Origin: BOG-908 sp964247675
GTDB lineage: Bacteria > Pseudomonadota > Alphaproteobacteria > Acetobacterales > Acetobacteraceae
Assembly: GCA_964247675.1 (NCBI GenBank)
Contig: CAXTVW010000002.1
Location: forward strand, 1-64,000
DNA length: 64,000 nucleotides
Direction of reading: 5' to 3'
A program made the translations under genes and the position numbers. Positions 44,341 to 51,743 of the stretch are shown one piece after another. Position 1 is the stretch's first letter. Each line of letters begins with the position of its first letter. The notes under the pieces were generated by a model. The model was not told the DNA's origin, did no database searches, and saw only the letters and a program-made list of their open reading frames with translations.

Positions 44341-46133
44341 GGGCGTGTGCCCTCCTGCTCGGGGGCGTCCGGCGTGCCGGCCTGCGGTGCTCCGGGCGTA
44401 CGGCGCCGGCGCGGCTTGGACGGGGAAGCGGGTGTGTCGGACTGGCCTTCCGTGCTTTCGACGGTCTCGGCCAGGTTGGGCTCGGCCGGCATTTCGGCCT
44501 TGACGCTGCCCATTTCAGTGGCATCGCCCGGGACTGGCGTGGCGTCGAGGCCGGTGCGATCCAGCACATCGGCCGAAAGCGGGGCAGGGACCGATTCCTC
44601 GGCCATGGCTGGCGCGAAAGCTGCTGCCGCCTCGGACGGCGCGGCAGGCGTGACGGCACTCGGCGGTGCTTCGGCGCGCGGCGCCGCCAACGCGGCTTGC
44701 GGGCCACCTGTCTGGCCGGCAGCCGGCAACGAAGCAGCCGCGGCGCGCTCTGGGGCGGAACCCGCTGGCACAGCCGGCGGGGCTGTGTCCGAACCGGCCG
44801 ACCAGGAATGCGGCGTGGCTACGGGCCTGTCCGGCGCAGACGGTGCCGTGTCTGCAGGCGCGCCGGGGTTCGTGGCCAGGCTCGCGCCATCCGCTCGGGG
44901 CTTGGCGTTGGAAAGATCGGCCGCGGGGTCGGCCAGGGACGGCGAGGCGTCCTCGACAGCGGCGCCCGCCGGCTCCGGCGCAGGCGCGGCGGGCGGCACG
45001 CTGACGTCGCCGGCGAATTGCGCGTGCACCACCGCGCCGCCGCGTGTCAGCATCACGCCCTGGACGATGGCGTCGTCCTCCGGCAGCTTCGGCGCTTTGG
45101 CGTCCTTGTCCCAGAACGTGGTCAGAAACGTCAGCAGGTTCTTGGCATACAGCGTGCTCGCGGCCACCGGAATGCGGCCCGGCCAGTTGCGGAAACCCAG
45201 CACCTTCACCCCGTTCGGCGTGACGTACATTTCGCCTGGGTGGGTAGCGGCGCAGTTGCCGCCGCCGTCAGCCGCGATGTCCACGATCACGCTGCCCGGC
45301 TTCATGCCGTCCACCATGGCCTGCGTCACCAGGGTCGGCGCACGGCCGCCCTGTACGAGCGCGGTGCAGATCACCATGTCGTTCTTTGCCGTGGTGGCCA
45401 GCATCAGCTCGGCCTGCTTGCGGCGGAACTCGTCGGTCATCTCGCGCGCGTAGGCGCCGGTCTGTCCGGCGGTCTCTGCATCTTCCACGCCCACGAAGGT
45501 GGCGCCCAGCGAGCGTATCTCCTCCTTCGCCGCCGGCCGCACGTCGGTGGCCGAGACGATGGCGCCCAGGCGTCGCGCGGTGGCGATCGCCTGCAGGCCG
45601 GCCACGCCGGCACCGAGCACGAACACGCGGGCGGGCGGCACGGTACCGGCCGCCGTCATCATCATGGCGAAGCCACGGTCGAAGGCGGCGGCCCCCTCGA
45701 TCACCGCGCGGTAGCCGGCCAGGTTGGCCTGGCTGGAGAGGATGTCCATCGCCTGCGCGCGGGTGATGCGCGGCAGCAGCTCCATCGCCGCGGTGTCGAT
45801 GCCGGCCTGCGCCAGGTTGGGCACCAGGGCCCGGTCGGCCAGCGCGCCGGAGATGCACACCAGCAGGGCGCCGCGGGGAATCTGCGCGCGCTCCGCGGGT
45901 TCCGGCGTCTGCACGGCGAATACGATGCCGGCGCCGGCCAGGGCGGCGGCCGGGTCCGCCACGACGTGGGCGCCCGCGGCGGTGTAGTCGGCGTCAGGAA
46001 TGGAAGCGCCCTGTCCCGCGCCGTGCTCGATGGCCACCTCCAGCCCGAGACCCACGAGCTTGCGCACGGTCTCCGGCGTGGCGGCCACGCGTGTCTCGTC
46101 ACGACGACGCTCTTTCAGCACCGCTAGACGCAT
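44337..46133 (-). CDS. pntAA: NAD(P)+ transhydrogenase, alpha-1 subunit with long Ala/Pro-rich tail
   Basis: 598 residues. Residues 1-377 are the NAD(H)-binding domain I: MRLAVLKERRRDETRVAATPETV, Rossmann loop VFVLGAGVAGL (174-180), and VIVDIAADGGGNCAATHPGE. Typical alpha-1 chains stop near residue 380; here about 220 more residues follow, rich in Ala, Pro, Glu, Ser and ending in a basic KPRRRR patch, predicted disordered. ATG 46133 is chosen as GGGAGGA lies about nine bases upstream. First gene of the operon. The tail keeps frame and normal third-base G/C, so it is probably translated. Confidence 0.93.
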   Translation of the reverse strand: MRLAVLKERRRDETRVAATPETVRKLVGLGLEVAIEHGAGQGASIPDADYTAAGAHVVADPAAALAGAGIVFAVQTPEPAERAQIPRGALLVCISGALADRALVPNLAQAGIDTAAMELLPRITRAQAMDILSSQANLAGYRAVIEGAAAFDRGFAMMMTAAGTVPPARVFVLGAGVAGLQAIATARRLGAIVSATDVRPAAKEEIRSLGATFVGVEDAETAGQTGAYAREMTDEFRRKQAELMLATTAKNDMVICTALVQGGRAPTLVTQAMVDGMKPGSVIVDIAADGGGNCAATHPGEMYVTPNGVKVLGFRNWPGRIPVAASTLYAKNLLTFLTTFWDKDAKAPKLPEDDAIVQGVMLTRGGAVVHAQFAGDVSVPPAAPAPEPAGAAVEDASPSLADPAADLSNAKPRADGASLATNPGAPADTAPSAPDRPVATPHSWSAGSDTAPPAVPAGSAPERAAAASLPAAGQTGGPQAALAAPRAEAPPSAVTPAAPSEAAAAFAPAMAEESVPAPLSADVLDRTGLDATPVPGDATEMGSVKAEMPAEPNLAETVESTEGQSDTPASPSKPRRRRTPGAPQAGTPDAPEQEGTRP

Positions 46134-46210
46134 GTTTTTGTTTCCTCCCGTGAGCCGGCGCGGCGAGGTAACAGCGGCGGGGCGGCCGTGGCAAGGGCTG
46201 GCGCGAGGAA

Positions 46211-46369
46211 GCAAGCAAGCAGTCCTTTTTTGAAAAAAAGAACCAAAAAACTTTTGTCTCTCCGCACCTGCACTAGCCGGGTGCGTCAGGACAAGCCGCG
46301 CCGCATCAGCGTCGGAGTGATGAAAGTTTTTTGCTTCATTTTCTCAAAAAGGAAGGCCTTGCCTTCCTT
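46211..46369. repeat. Two-armed inverted repeat element, copy 4 (spacer inverted)
   Basis: Left arm 46211-46256 is of the variant type (agtccttttttgaaaaaaag, then aacc instead of aagc); right arm 46323-46369 is of the standard type with a few changes. The 66-base spacer aligns with the reverse complement of the copy-1 spacer over its whole length, so whole elements are present in both orientations. Lies between the divergent pntAA and ppx starts. Confidence 0.85.
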
Positions 46370-46453
46370 GCTCCCGCATTGCGCAACACGCTTGCGCCCA
46401 GCCCAACAAGTGGTTGACACTCCGGGCTTAAGGACACGAAGGGCCGCTCTCCC

Positions 46454-47551
46454 ATGACCGCCGCCGCCCCGGAGCCGCCAGCGCAAGGCGCCCGCGCCAC
46501 ACGCGAGGACGCCGCGTTCGCGGCGCTCGACCTCGGGACGAACAACTGCCGGCTGCTCATCGGCACGCCGACCAGCGACGGCTTTCGCGTGGTCGACAGC
46601 TTCTCGCGGATCGTAAGGCTGGGCGAGGGCCTGCAGAACTCCAACATGCTGAGCGACGCAGCGATGGACCGCACGATCGCCGCCCTGCACGCCTGCGCCG
46701 CGCGCCTGTCCCGCCGGCCGGTCCGGGGCCTGCGCGCCATCGCCACGGAAGCCTGCCGCCGGGCCGGCAACGGAGACGTCTTCCTCAATCGTGTGCGCGC
46801 GGAGACAGGGCTTGCGCTGACGGTGATCTCCACCCGGGAGGAAGCCGAGCTGGCGCTGGAAAGCTGCGCGCCACTGCTGCGCGGACCAGGCCGGCGCGCG
46901 CTGCTGTTCGACATCGGCGGCGGCTCCACCGAACTGGCCTGGGTAAGGCTGCAGGCGGGGCGCACGCCCGAACTGATCGGCTATGACAGCCTGCCCCTGG
47001 GCGTCGTCACCCTGGCCGAGCGCTTCGGTCATCATGGCTTCGCGCCGGACGGGTACGCCGCCATGGTCGAGGACGTGACCGCCCGCCTGGCCGCTTTCGA
47101 ACGCATCCATTGCATCGGCCACGAGATCAGGATGGGCGGCGTGCGGCTGCTCGGCACCAGCGGCACGGTGACCACGCTGGCCGGCGTGGCGCTCGGCCTG
47201 CCGCGCTACCGCCGCCCGATGGTCGACGGCATTCATCTCAGCGCCGCGGCGACGGACAGCGCGCTGGCGCTGCTGCGCGGCCTGGGCCGGGACGGGCTGA
47301 ACGCGCATCCTTGCGTGGGGCCTGACCGGTCCGAGTTCGTGCTGCCGGGCTGCGCGATCTTCGAGGCGATACGCACTGTCTGGCCGGCTGATGGCGTGAT
47401 CGTGGCCGACCGCGGCCTGCGGGAAGGCATGCTGCTGCGGATGATCCGGCAAGCACCGCGCAAGGCGCGCGCGCCGGCGGCGGAGACGCTTCCGGCCGGG
47501 GTGCTTTCGCGGGCAACCCGGGCGGCGGGGGTGAGCACCGGGCGGGTGTAA
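46454..47551 (+). CDS. Ppx/GppA-family phosphatase
   Basis: 365 residues, actin-like ASKHA fold. Phosphate-binding loops AALDLGTNNCRLLIG and LLFDIGGGSTELAWV, and the acidic STREEAELALESC segment typical of the family, whose members remove the end phosphate from polyphosphate or pppGpp. The short form without the C-terminal HD domain is typical for alphaproteobacteria. It precedes rlmE at 200 bases, an arrangement I recall as common in this class. Confidence 0.9.
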   Translation: MTAAAPEPPAQGARATREDAAFAALDLGTNNCRLLIGTPTSDGFRVVDSFSRIVRLGEGLQNSNMLSDAAMDRTIAALHACAARLSRRPVRGLRAIATEACRRAGNGDVFLNRVRAETGLALTVISTREEAELALESCAPLLRGPGRRALLFDIGGGSTELAWVRLQAGRTPELIGYDSLPLGVVTLAERFGHHGFAPDGYAAMVEDVTARLAAFERIHCIGHEIRMGGVRLLGTSGTVTTLAGVALGLPRYRRPMVDGIHLSAAATDSALALLRGLGRDGLNAHPCVGPDRSEFVLPGCAIFEAIRTVWPADGVIVADRGLREGMLLRMIRQAPRKARAPAAETLPAGVLSRATRAAGVSTGRV

Positions 47552-47553
47552 GA

Positions 47554-47731
47554 AAGGAAGGCCTTCTTTTTTGAAAAAAAGAAGCAAAAAACTTTTGATC
47601 CTGTCGCCGGCATGAGGGCGCGCGACGGTTCTGCCAGTTCGCGACTGGCAGAGATGCCGCGCACCCTGATGCAGGCGTGGGAGCAAAAGTTTTTTGGTCC
47701 TTTTTTTCAAAAAAGGACTGCTTGCTTCCTT
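47554..47731. repeat. Two-armed inverted repeat element, copy 5 (mixed arms)
   Basis: Left arm 47554-47597 is the standard GAAGC type; right arm 47682-47731 is the GGTCC type, with hairpin gtcctttttttcaaaaaaggac. The spacer has its own stem ctgccagt-tcgcg-actggcag. Between ppx and rlmE, read in the same direction. Confidence 0.85.
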
Positions 47732-47750
47732 CCTGCCCTATAACCCGCCA

Positions 47751-48431
47751 ATGGCAGACAAAAAGGGCGGCAGCTCCACAAACAACGCGCGCGGTTTGGC
47801 CGTCACGCTCCGCACCTCCCGCGGACGCAGCCCCGCACAGCAGCGCTGGCTGGCCCGCCAGCTCAACGACCCCTACGTGGCAGCCGCCCGCGCCCAGGGC
47901 TTCCGCTCCCGCGCCGCCTTCAAGCTCATCGAGCTGGACGACCGCTTCAAGCTCATCACCAAAGGCTGCCGCGTGCTGGACCTCGGCGCCGCCCCGGGCG
48001 GTTGGACGCAGATAGCGCTGCAGCGCGGCGCCGGCCAGGTGGTGGGCGTGGACCTGCTGCCGATAGAGCCGATCTCTGGCGCCACCCTGATCCAGGGCGA
48101 TTTCGACGACCCGGAGATGCCGGCGCGGCTGCAGGCGCTGATGGGCGGCCCGGCAGATCTTGTGCTGTCCGACATGGCGCCGAACACCACGGGCCACGCG
48201 GCCACCGACCACATACGGATCATGGGCCTGGCCGAGCTGGCGCTGCATTTCGCCGCTTCCGTGCTGGCGCCTGGCGGGGCGTTCGTGGCGAAGGTGTTCC
48301 AGGGCGGGTCCGAGCGGGACATGCTTATGCCGATGAAGAAGCAGTTCGCCACGGTCAAGCATGCGAAGCCGCCTTCAAGCCGGAAGGAAAGCAGCGAGTT
48401 GTACGTGGTGGCGCAGGGCTTCAGGAAATGA
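47751..48431 (+). CDS. rlmE: 23S rRNA (uridine-2552-2'-O)-methyltransferase
   Basis: 226 residues, FtsJ family. SAM-binding motif VLDLGAAPGGWTQIA, then the K-D-K-E catalytic set: Lys in FRSRAAFKLIELDDRF, Asp in LVLSDMAPNTTGHAATDH, Lys in FVAKVFQGG and Glu near the C-terminus (SSELYVVAQGF). Methylates U2552 in the ribosomal A-loop during late 50S assembly. ATG 47751 chosen; a 19-residue upstream extension is translated from the repeat arm and is an artefact. Confidence 0.95.
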   Translation: MADKKGGSSTNNARGLAVTLRTSRGRSPAQQRWLARQLNDPYVAAARAQGFRSRAAFKLIELDDRFKLITKGCRVLDLGAAPGGWTQIALQRGAGQVVGVDLLPIEPISGATLIQGDFDDPEMPARLQALMGGPADLVLSDMAPNTTGHAATDHIRIMGLAELALHFAASVLAPGGAFVAKVFQGGSERDMLMPMKKQFATVKHAKPPSSRKESSELYVVAQGFRK

Positions 48432-48540
48432 GCAAGGCACGTGCGCAGCGGTCGTGCGCAGATGTCCGGGTTCTCGCCTAAACCGCGTGCAAGGTTCCAA
48501 ACAGGCAAAACCAGCGCGCACCGCGATGGAGGCGGAGAGA

Positions 48541-48583
48541 TAAAAGTTTTTTGCTTCTTTTTTCAAAAAAGGCCGTCCTTGCC
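48541..48583. repeat. Single right arm of the repeat family
   Basis: aaaagttttttgcttctttt with the palindromic stem, between the convergent ends of rlmE and the polyprenyl synthase gene. No matching left arm is seen upstream. It could act as a bidirectional terminator. Confidence 0.75.
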
Positions 48584-49600
48584 TTATCTCCCCCGCCGCA
48601 CCGTGTAATCCGCCACGTCCACCAGCCGCCTCCGCACCGCGCTATCCGGAAACACCGCCAACGCCGCTTTCGCCCGCTCGGTGAATCCCGCAGCGCGCGC
48701 CAGCGTCGCCTCGATGGCGCCGGTCTGCTCCATCAGGGTCAGCGCGTGGTCCAGGTCGGCGTCGGTCTGCTCGCTGTCTTCGATCGTGCGGCGCCAGAAG
48801 ATGCGGTCCGCCTCGCTGCCGGCTTTGTAGGCGGCCAGCACGGGGCCGGTGATCTTGCCCTCGCGGAAGTCGTCGCCCACGGTCTTGCCGAGCTTGGCCT
48901 GGTCGGCGGCGTAGTCCAGCGCGTCATCCACCAGCTGGAAGGCGGTGCCGAGATAGAGGCCGTAATCGGCCAGCGCCTGCTCCTCCGCTTCGCCGCGGCC
49001 GGCGACCACGGCGCCTATCTGGCAGGCGGCGGCGAACAGGGCCGCGGTCTTGCCCTGGATCACGTCGAGGTAGCGCTCGTCCTTGGTCGAGAGGTCGTTC
49101 TGCGTGACGAGCTGCAACACCTCGCCCTCGGCGATGGTGGCTGCCGCGTTGGAGAGAATGCGCAGCACGTGCAGGCTGCCGTCCGCGGTCATGAGCTGGA
49201 AGGAGCGGGAGAACAGGAAATCGCCCACCAGCACGCTCGCCTTGTTGCCGAATATGGCGTTGGCGGTAGCCAGGCCGCGGCGCAGGCGGCTCTCGTCCAC
49301 CACGTCGTCATGCAACAGGGTGGCGGTGTGGATGAACTCCACGCAGGCGGCGAGTGCCACGTGCCGCTGGCCAGCCGGGTCTGCCTCATCGGGGTAGCCG
49401 CATAACCGGGCGCAGGCGAGCGTCAGCAATGGGCGAAGGCGCTTGCCACCGGCAGCCACAAGATGCGCCGCAAGCTGCGGGATCAGCTCCACCTGGCTCT
49501 GCATCTGGGCGACGATGACGCGATTGCAGGCAGCCAGGTCCTCGCGGACCAGATCCGCCAGGGCTGTCAACGCATCTTCGACCGACCCTGGAACTGGCAT
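48584..49600 (-). CDS. Long-chain polyprenyl diphosphate synthase (octa-/decaprenyl type)
   Basis: 338 residues, all-helical prenyl synthase. First aspartate-rich motif LLHDDVVDESRLRRG and second LVDDALDYAAD, with GGKRLRP near the start. It lengthens farnesyl or geranyl diphosphate with IPP to make the ubiquinone side chain (decaprenyl is usual in Acetobacteraceae). The residue pattern before the first motif (CVEFIHTATLLHDD) fits long-chain enzymes. ATG 49600 chosen; the frame extends 59 codons further without family resemblance. Divergent from the DUF2007 gene. Confidence 0.9.
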   Translation of the reverse strand: MPVPGSVEDALTALADLVREDLAACNRVIVAQMQSQVELIPQLAAHLVAAGGKRLRPLLTLACARLCGYPDEADPAGQRHVALAACVEFIHTATLLHDDVVDESRLRRGLATANAIFGNKASVLVGDFLFSRSFQLMTADGSLHVLRILSNAAATIAEGEVLQLVTQNDLSTKDERYLDVIQGKTAALFAAACQIGAVVAGRGEAEEQALADYGLYLGTAFQLVDDALDYAADQAKLGKTVGDDFREGKITGPVLAAYKAGSEADRIFWRRTIEDSEQTDADLDHALTLMEQTGAIEATLARAAGFTERAKAALAVFPDSAVRRRLVDVADYTVRRGR

Positions 49601-49915
49601 GGGGCTGATCCTGGGACCTCGGTCCGCAGGCTCCGGCAGGCTGACAGCGAGGCCCAAACACTTCTCCCGACGAATGGCTCCAGTTGAACCGCCGGTGCGT
49701 GCCGGACTGCACCAACGCACTCGCTGCTGTGGTCCGTCGCGTGACCGGAGGCGCCGCGTCTGGTGCTTGGCCACCATATCGGCGGCGATAAATCGGGGTC
49801 AAGGCAAGCGGCTTGCCGGCGGATGCACACAAAGCGGGCCAACAGAGGCTTTTTGCTGCTTTATTTCTCGCCGACGGGGGTCTTTCCTGATGTTCAACTC
49901 ATGAGGACAAACGGG

Positions 49916-50122
49916 ATGCATGTGGTCCTGGTCACCAACGACCTCGTCCGGCTCAGCTTCCTGACCTGCCTGTTGCGTGACGCCGGCGTGGAGGCAGTGG
50001 TGCTCGACAATCAGGTCAGCACCCTGGAGGGCAGCATAGGGGCCATACCGCGCCGCCTTGTGGTGGCCAGCCAGGACCGGGCGCAGGCCGAGCGCGTGCT
50101 GCGGGAAGCTGGCGAGGCGTGA
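49916..50122 (+). CDS. DUF2007-like small protein
   Basis: 68 residues from the ATG at 49916 (or 73 from 49901). MHVVLVTNDLVRLSFLTCLLRDAGVEAVVLDNQVSTLEGSIGAIPRRLVVASQDRAQAERVLREAG matches the short DUF2007/ACT-like signal-transducing domain fold with an alpha-beta pattern. Such proteins often lie beside the prenyl synthase gene and a TrmN6-like methyltransferase gene, as here. Overlaps the following gene (GTGA). Confidence 0.8.
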   Translation: MHVVLVTNDLVRLSFLTCLLRDAGVEAVVLDNQVSTLEGSIGAIPRRLVVASQDRAQAERVLREAGEA

Positions 50123-50898
50123 GCGGGGAGGCAGATCGGCCGTCACGTCCGCCTGCATCGTCCGGGACCTTGCTTGGCGGGCGGGTGATCTACCGGCAGT
50201 TGGAGGCGGGCTACCGCACCGGGATCGAGCCGGTGCTGCTGGCAGCCAGCGTCCCTGCCAGGCCAGGCGAACGGGTGATCGAAGGCGGCACCGGCGCCGG
50301 CGCCGGCATTCTATGTCTGGCGGCCCGTGTGCCTGGGTTGCTTGGTGGCGGCCTGGAGATCGATCCCGCTTTGGCCGAAGTCGCGCGCGCCAATCTGGCG
50401 GCGAATGGCTGGACGGACATGACGGTCTGGCAGGCCGATATTACCAAGTGGCGCGCTGACAGCCCAATCGATCATGCTTTCGCCAACCCGCCCTGGCATG
50501 ATGCCGGCGGGACGGCTTCGCCCAGCCCAGGGCGGCGCCTGGCGAAGCAGGCGGAGGAGGGCCTGCTATCTGCGTGGATGGCTGCCCTGGGAGCCGGGCT
50601 CCGGAAAGGCGGCACGCTCAGCGTCATCTTGCCGGCATCCTGGTTCGCCCAGGCATGCGCTGCCCTCGCAGCGGCGGACTGCCCACAGATCAGCCTGCTA
50701 CCGTTATGGCCCCGCCATGGGGTGCCGGCCAAGCTGATCATCCTGCAAGGGGTGCGTGGCGGGCGTGGTGCAGGGGAAGTGTTGGCCGGGCTTGCCATGC
50801 ACGAGGCTGACGGCCGCTTCACGGACGCGGCGGAGCAGGTTCTCCGGCACGGCGCGATGCTGGCGACCTACGCAGGCCGGGAGAAACGGCGGGCCTAA
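50119..50898 (+). CDS. TrmN6/YfiC-like N6-adenine methyltransferase
   Basis: 259 residues. Class I SAM-dependent methyltransferase: motif I VIEGGTGAGAGILCLAARV and catalytic NPPW (HAFANPPWHDAGG), typical for N6-adenine methyltransferases that modify tRNA-Val position 37. Starts GTG overlapping the previous stop. The substrate is inferred from NPPW plus the RQLEAGYRTGIEPVLLAA N-terminal segment. Confidence 0.82.
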   Translation: MSGEADRPSRPPASSGTLLGGRVIYRQLEAGYRTGIEPVLLAASVPARPGERVIEGGTGAGAGILCLAARVPGLLGGGLEIDPALAEVARANLAANGWTDMTVWQADITKWRADSPIDHAFANPPWHDAGGTASPSPGRRLAKQAEEGLLSAWMAALGAGLRKGGTLSVILPASWFAQACAALAAADCPQISLLPLWPRHGVPAKLIILQGVRGGRGAGEVLAGLAMHEADGRFTDAAEQVLRHGAMLATYAGREKRRA

Positions 50899-51173
50899 CG
50901 GGTCTCTTCGCGGTGCCGAAGGTGCCACAGGCGTTCGTGGGCAGCCACAAGGCTTTCGAGCGACTTGCGCCTGTTCTGCTCGGAGGGAACCCCGCGCCTG
51001 GTCAGCATCGTCTCGAGCGTCTTCAGGAGCTGCTCGGCCACGATCAGGTCCTGCGCGTCGCAGGCGTGATGAAAGGCGACCAGGATCTTGTCGGAAAGCC
51101 GCCGCCCTTGTCTGGGAGCGCTACCGCCCGACGGTTCGAAGGCCTTTACGTCGCTGTCGGCAAAGTCACTCAT
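50895..51173 (-). CDS. Hypothetical protein, small helical
   Basis: 92 residues: an acidic disordered start followed by long helices (LSDKILVAFHHACDAQDLIVAEQLLKTLETML and KSLESLVAAHERLWHLRH). No membrane segment or signal. This short TPR-like pattern is seen near the DUF2007/methyltransferase pair in related genomes as I recall, but I do not know a function. Ends against the methyltransferase stop on the opposite strand. Confidence 0.65.
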   Translation of the reverse strand: MSDFADSDVKAFEPSGGSAPRQGRRLSDKILVAFHHACDAQDLIVAEQLLKTLETMLTRRGVPSEQNRRKSLESLVAAHERLWHLRHREETR

Positions 51174-51600
51174 CAGCGTCTAGATGTTCCTAATGGTCTT
51201 GCAAGAAAACAAGCCAGAGATTGCCAATTGGGCGCGGGCGGCGAAACCTGCAAGTATAGGGTCTGCGCGATCAGCCCCTAGCCAACCCGTTACAGTCTCG
51301 CCGCCATGACTGTCGAGGGCAAGCGGGCGCAACCCTGCTCTGCCACTCCTCTCAGGGCAGCCTGACACCCGGCGAACGTTGTCGGCGGTCGCCAGTAAAC
51401 TGAAATGAGCCGAAATCCTGGCGTCGGCCGAGGGTTATTTCGTGTTCAGCCCGACTGGGCACACCCGTATCGATGCCGGACTCTTAGGATGTTGTTACCA
51501 AACTTTACAATCACCGCTGGCTGCGCGTGTACGTGGCTCAAGAAGCCGCGTGTGTTCCCAGAAACGTTAATGACTGTTGCCAGGCCGTGTTCCCTGGGCA
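51174..51600. other. Non-coding stretch, nothing recognised
   Basis: Contains presumably the promoter of the leftward 92-residue gene. No open frame with protein-like composition, no RNA gene. It ends at a half repeat arm. Confidence 0.4.
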
Positions 51601-51650
51601 AAGCAAGCAAGGCCTTCTTTTTTGAAGAAAAAGAAGCAAAAAACTTTTGT
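51601..51650. repeat. Single left arm of the repeat family with spacer relic
   Basis: A left arm with one extra base (gaagaaaaagaagc). Downstream 51690-51715 keeps the spacer-like ccggctggtgcgaatggcgg, but the right arm has gone. So this is an element that lost one end. It lies behind the TonB receptor gene. Confidence 0.75.
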
Positions 51651-51743
51651 CTTCGCGCTGTTTCGGCCGCCTGATTTTTCTTGAAATGGCCGGCTGGTGC
51701 GAATGGCGGAGCTGAGGTTTGAGGCCTGGTCCGAGAAGGATTG

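Noticed and set aside
46286..47710. 474-codon leftward frame opposite ppx
   Set aside because: It runs through two repeat elements and is antisense to a well-supported phosphatase gene.
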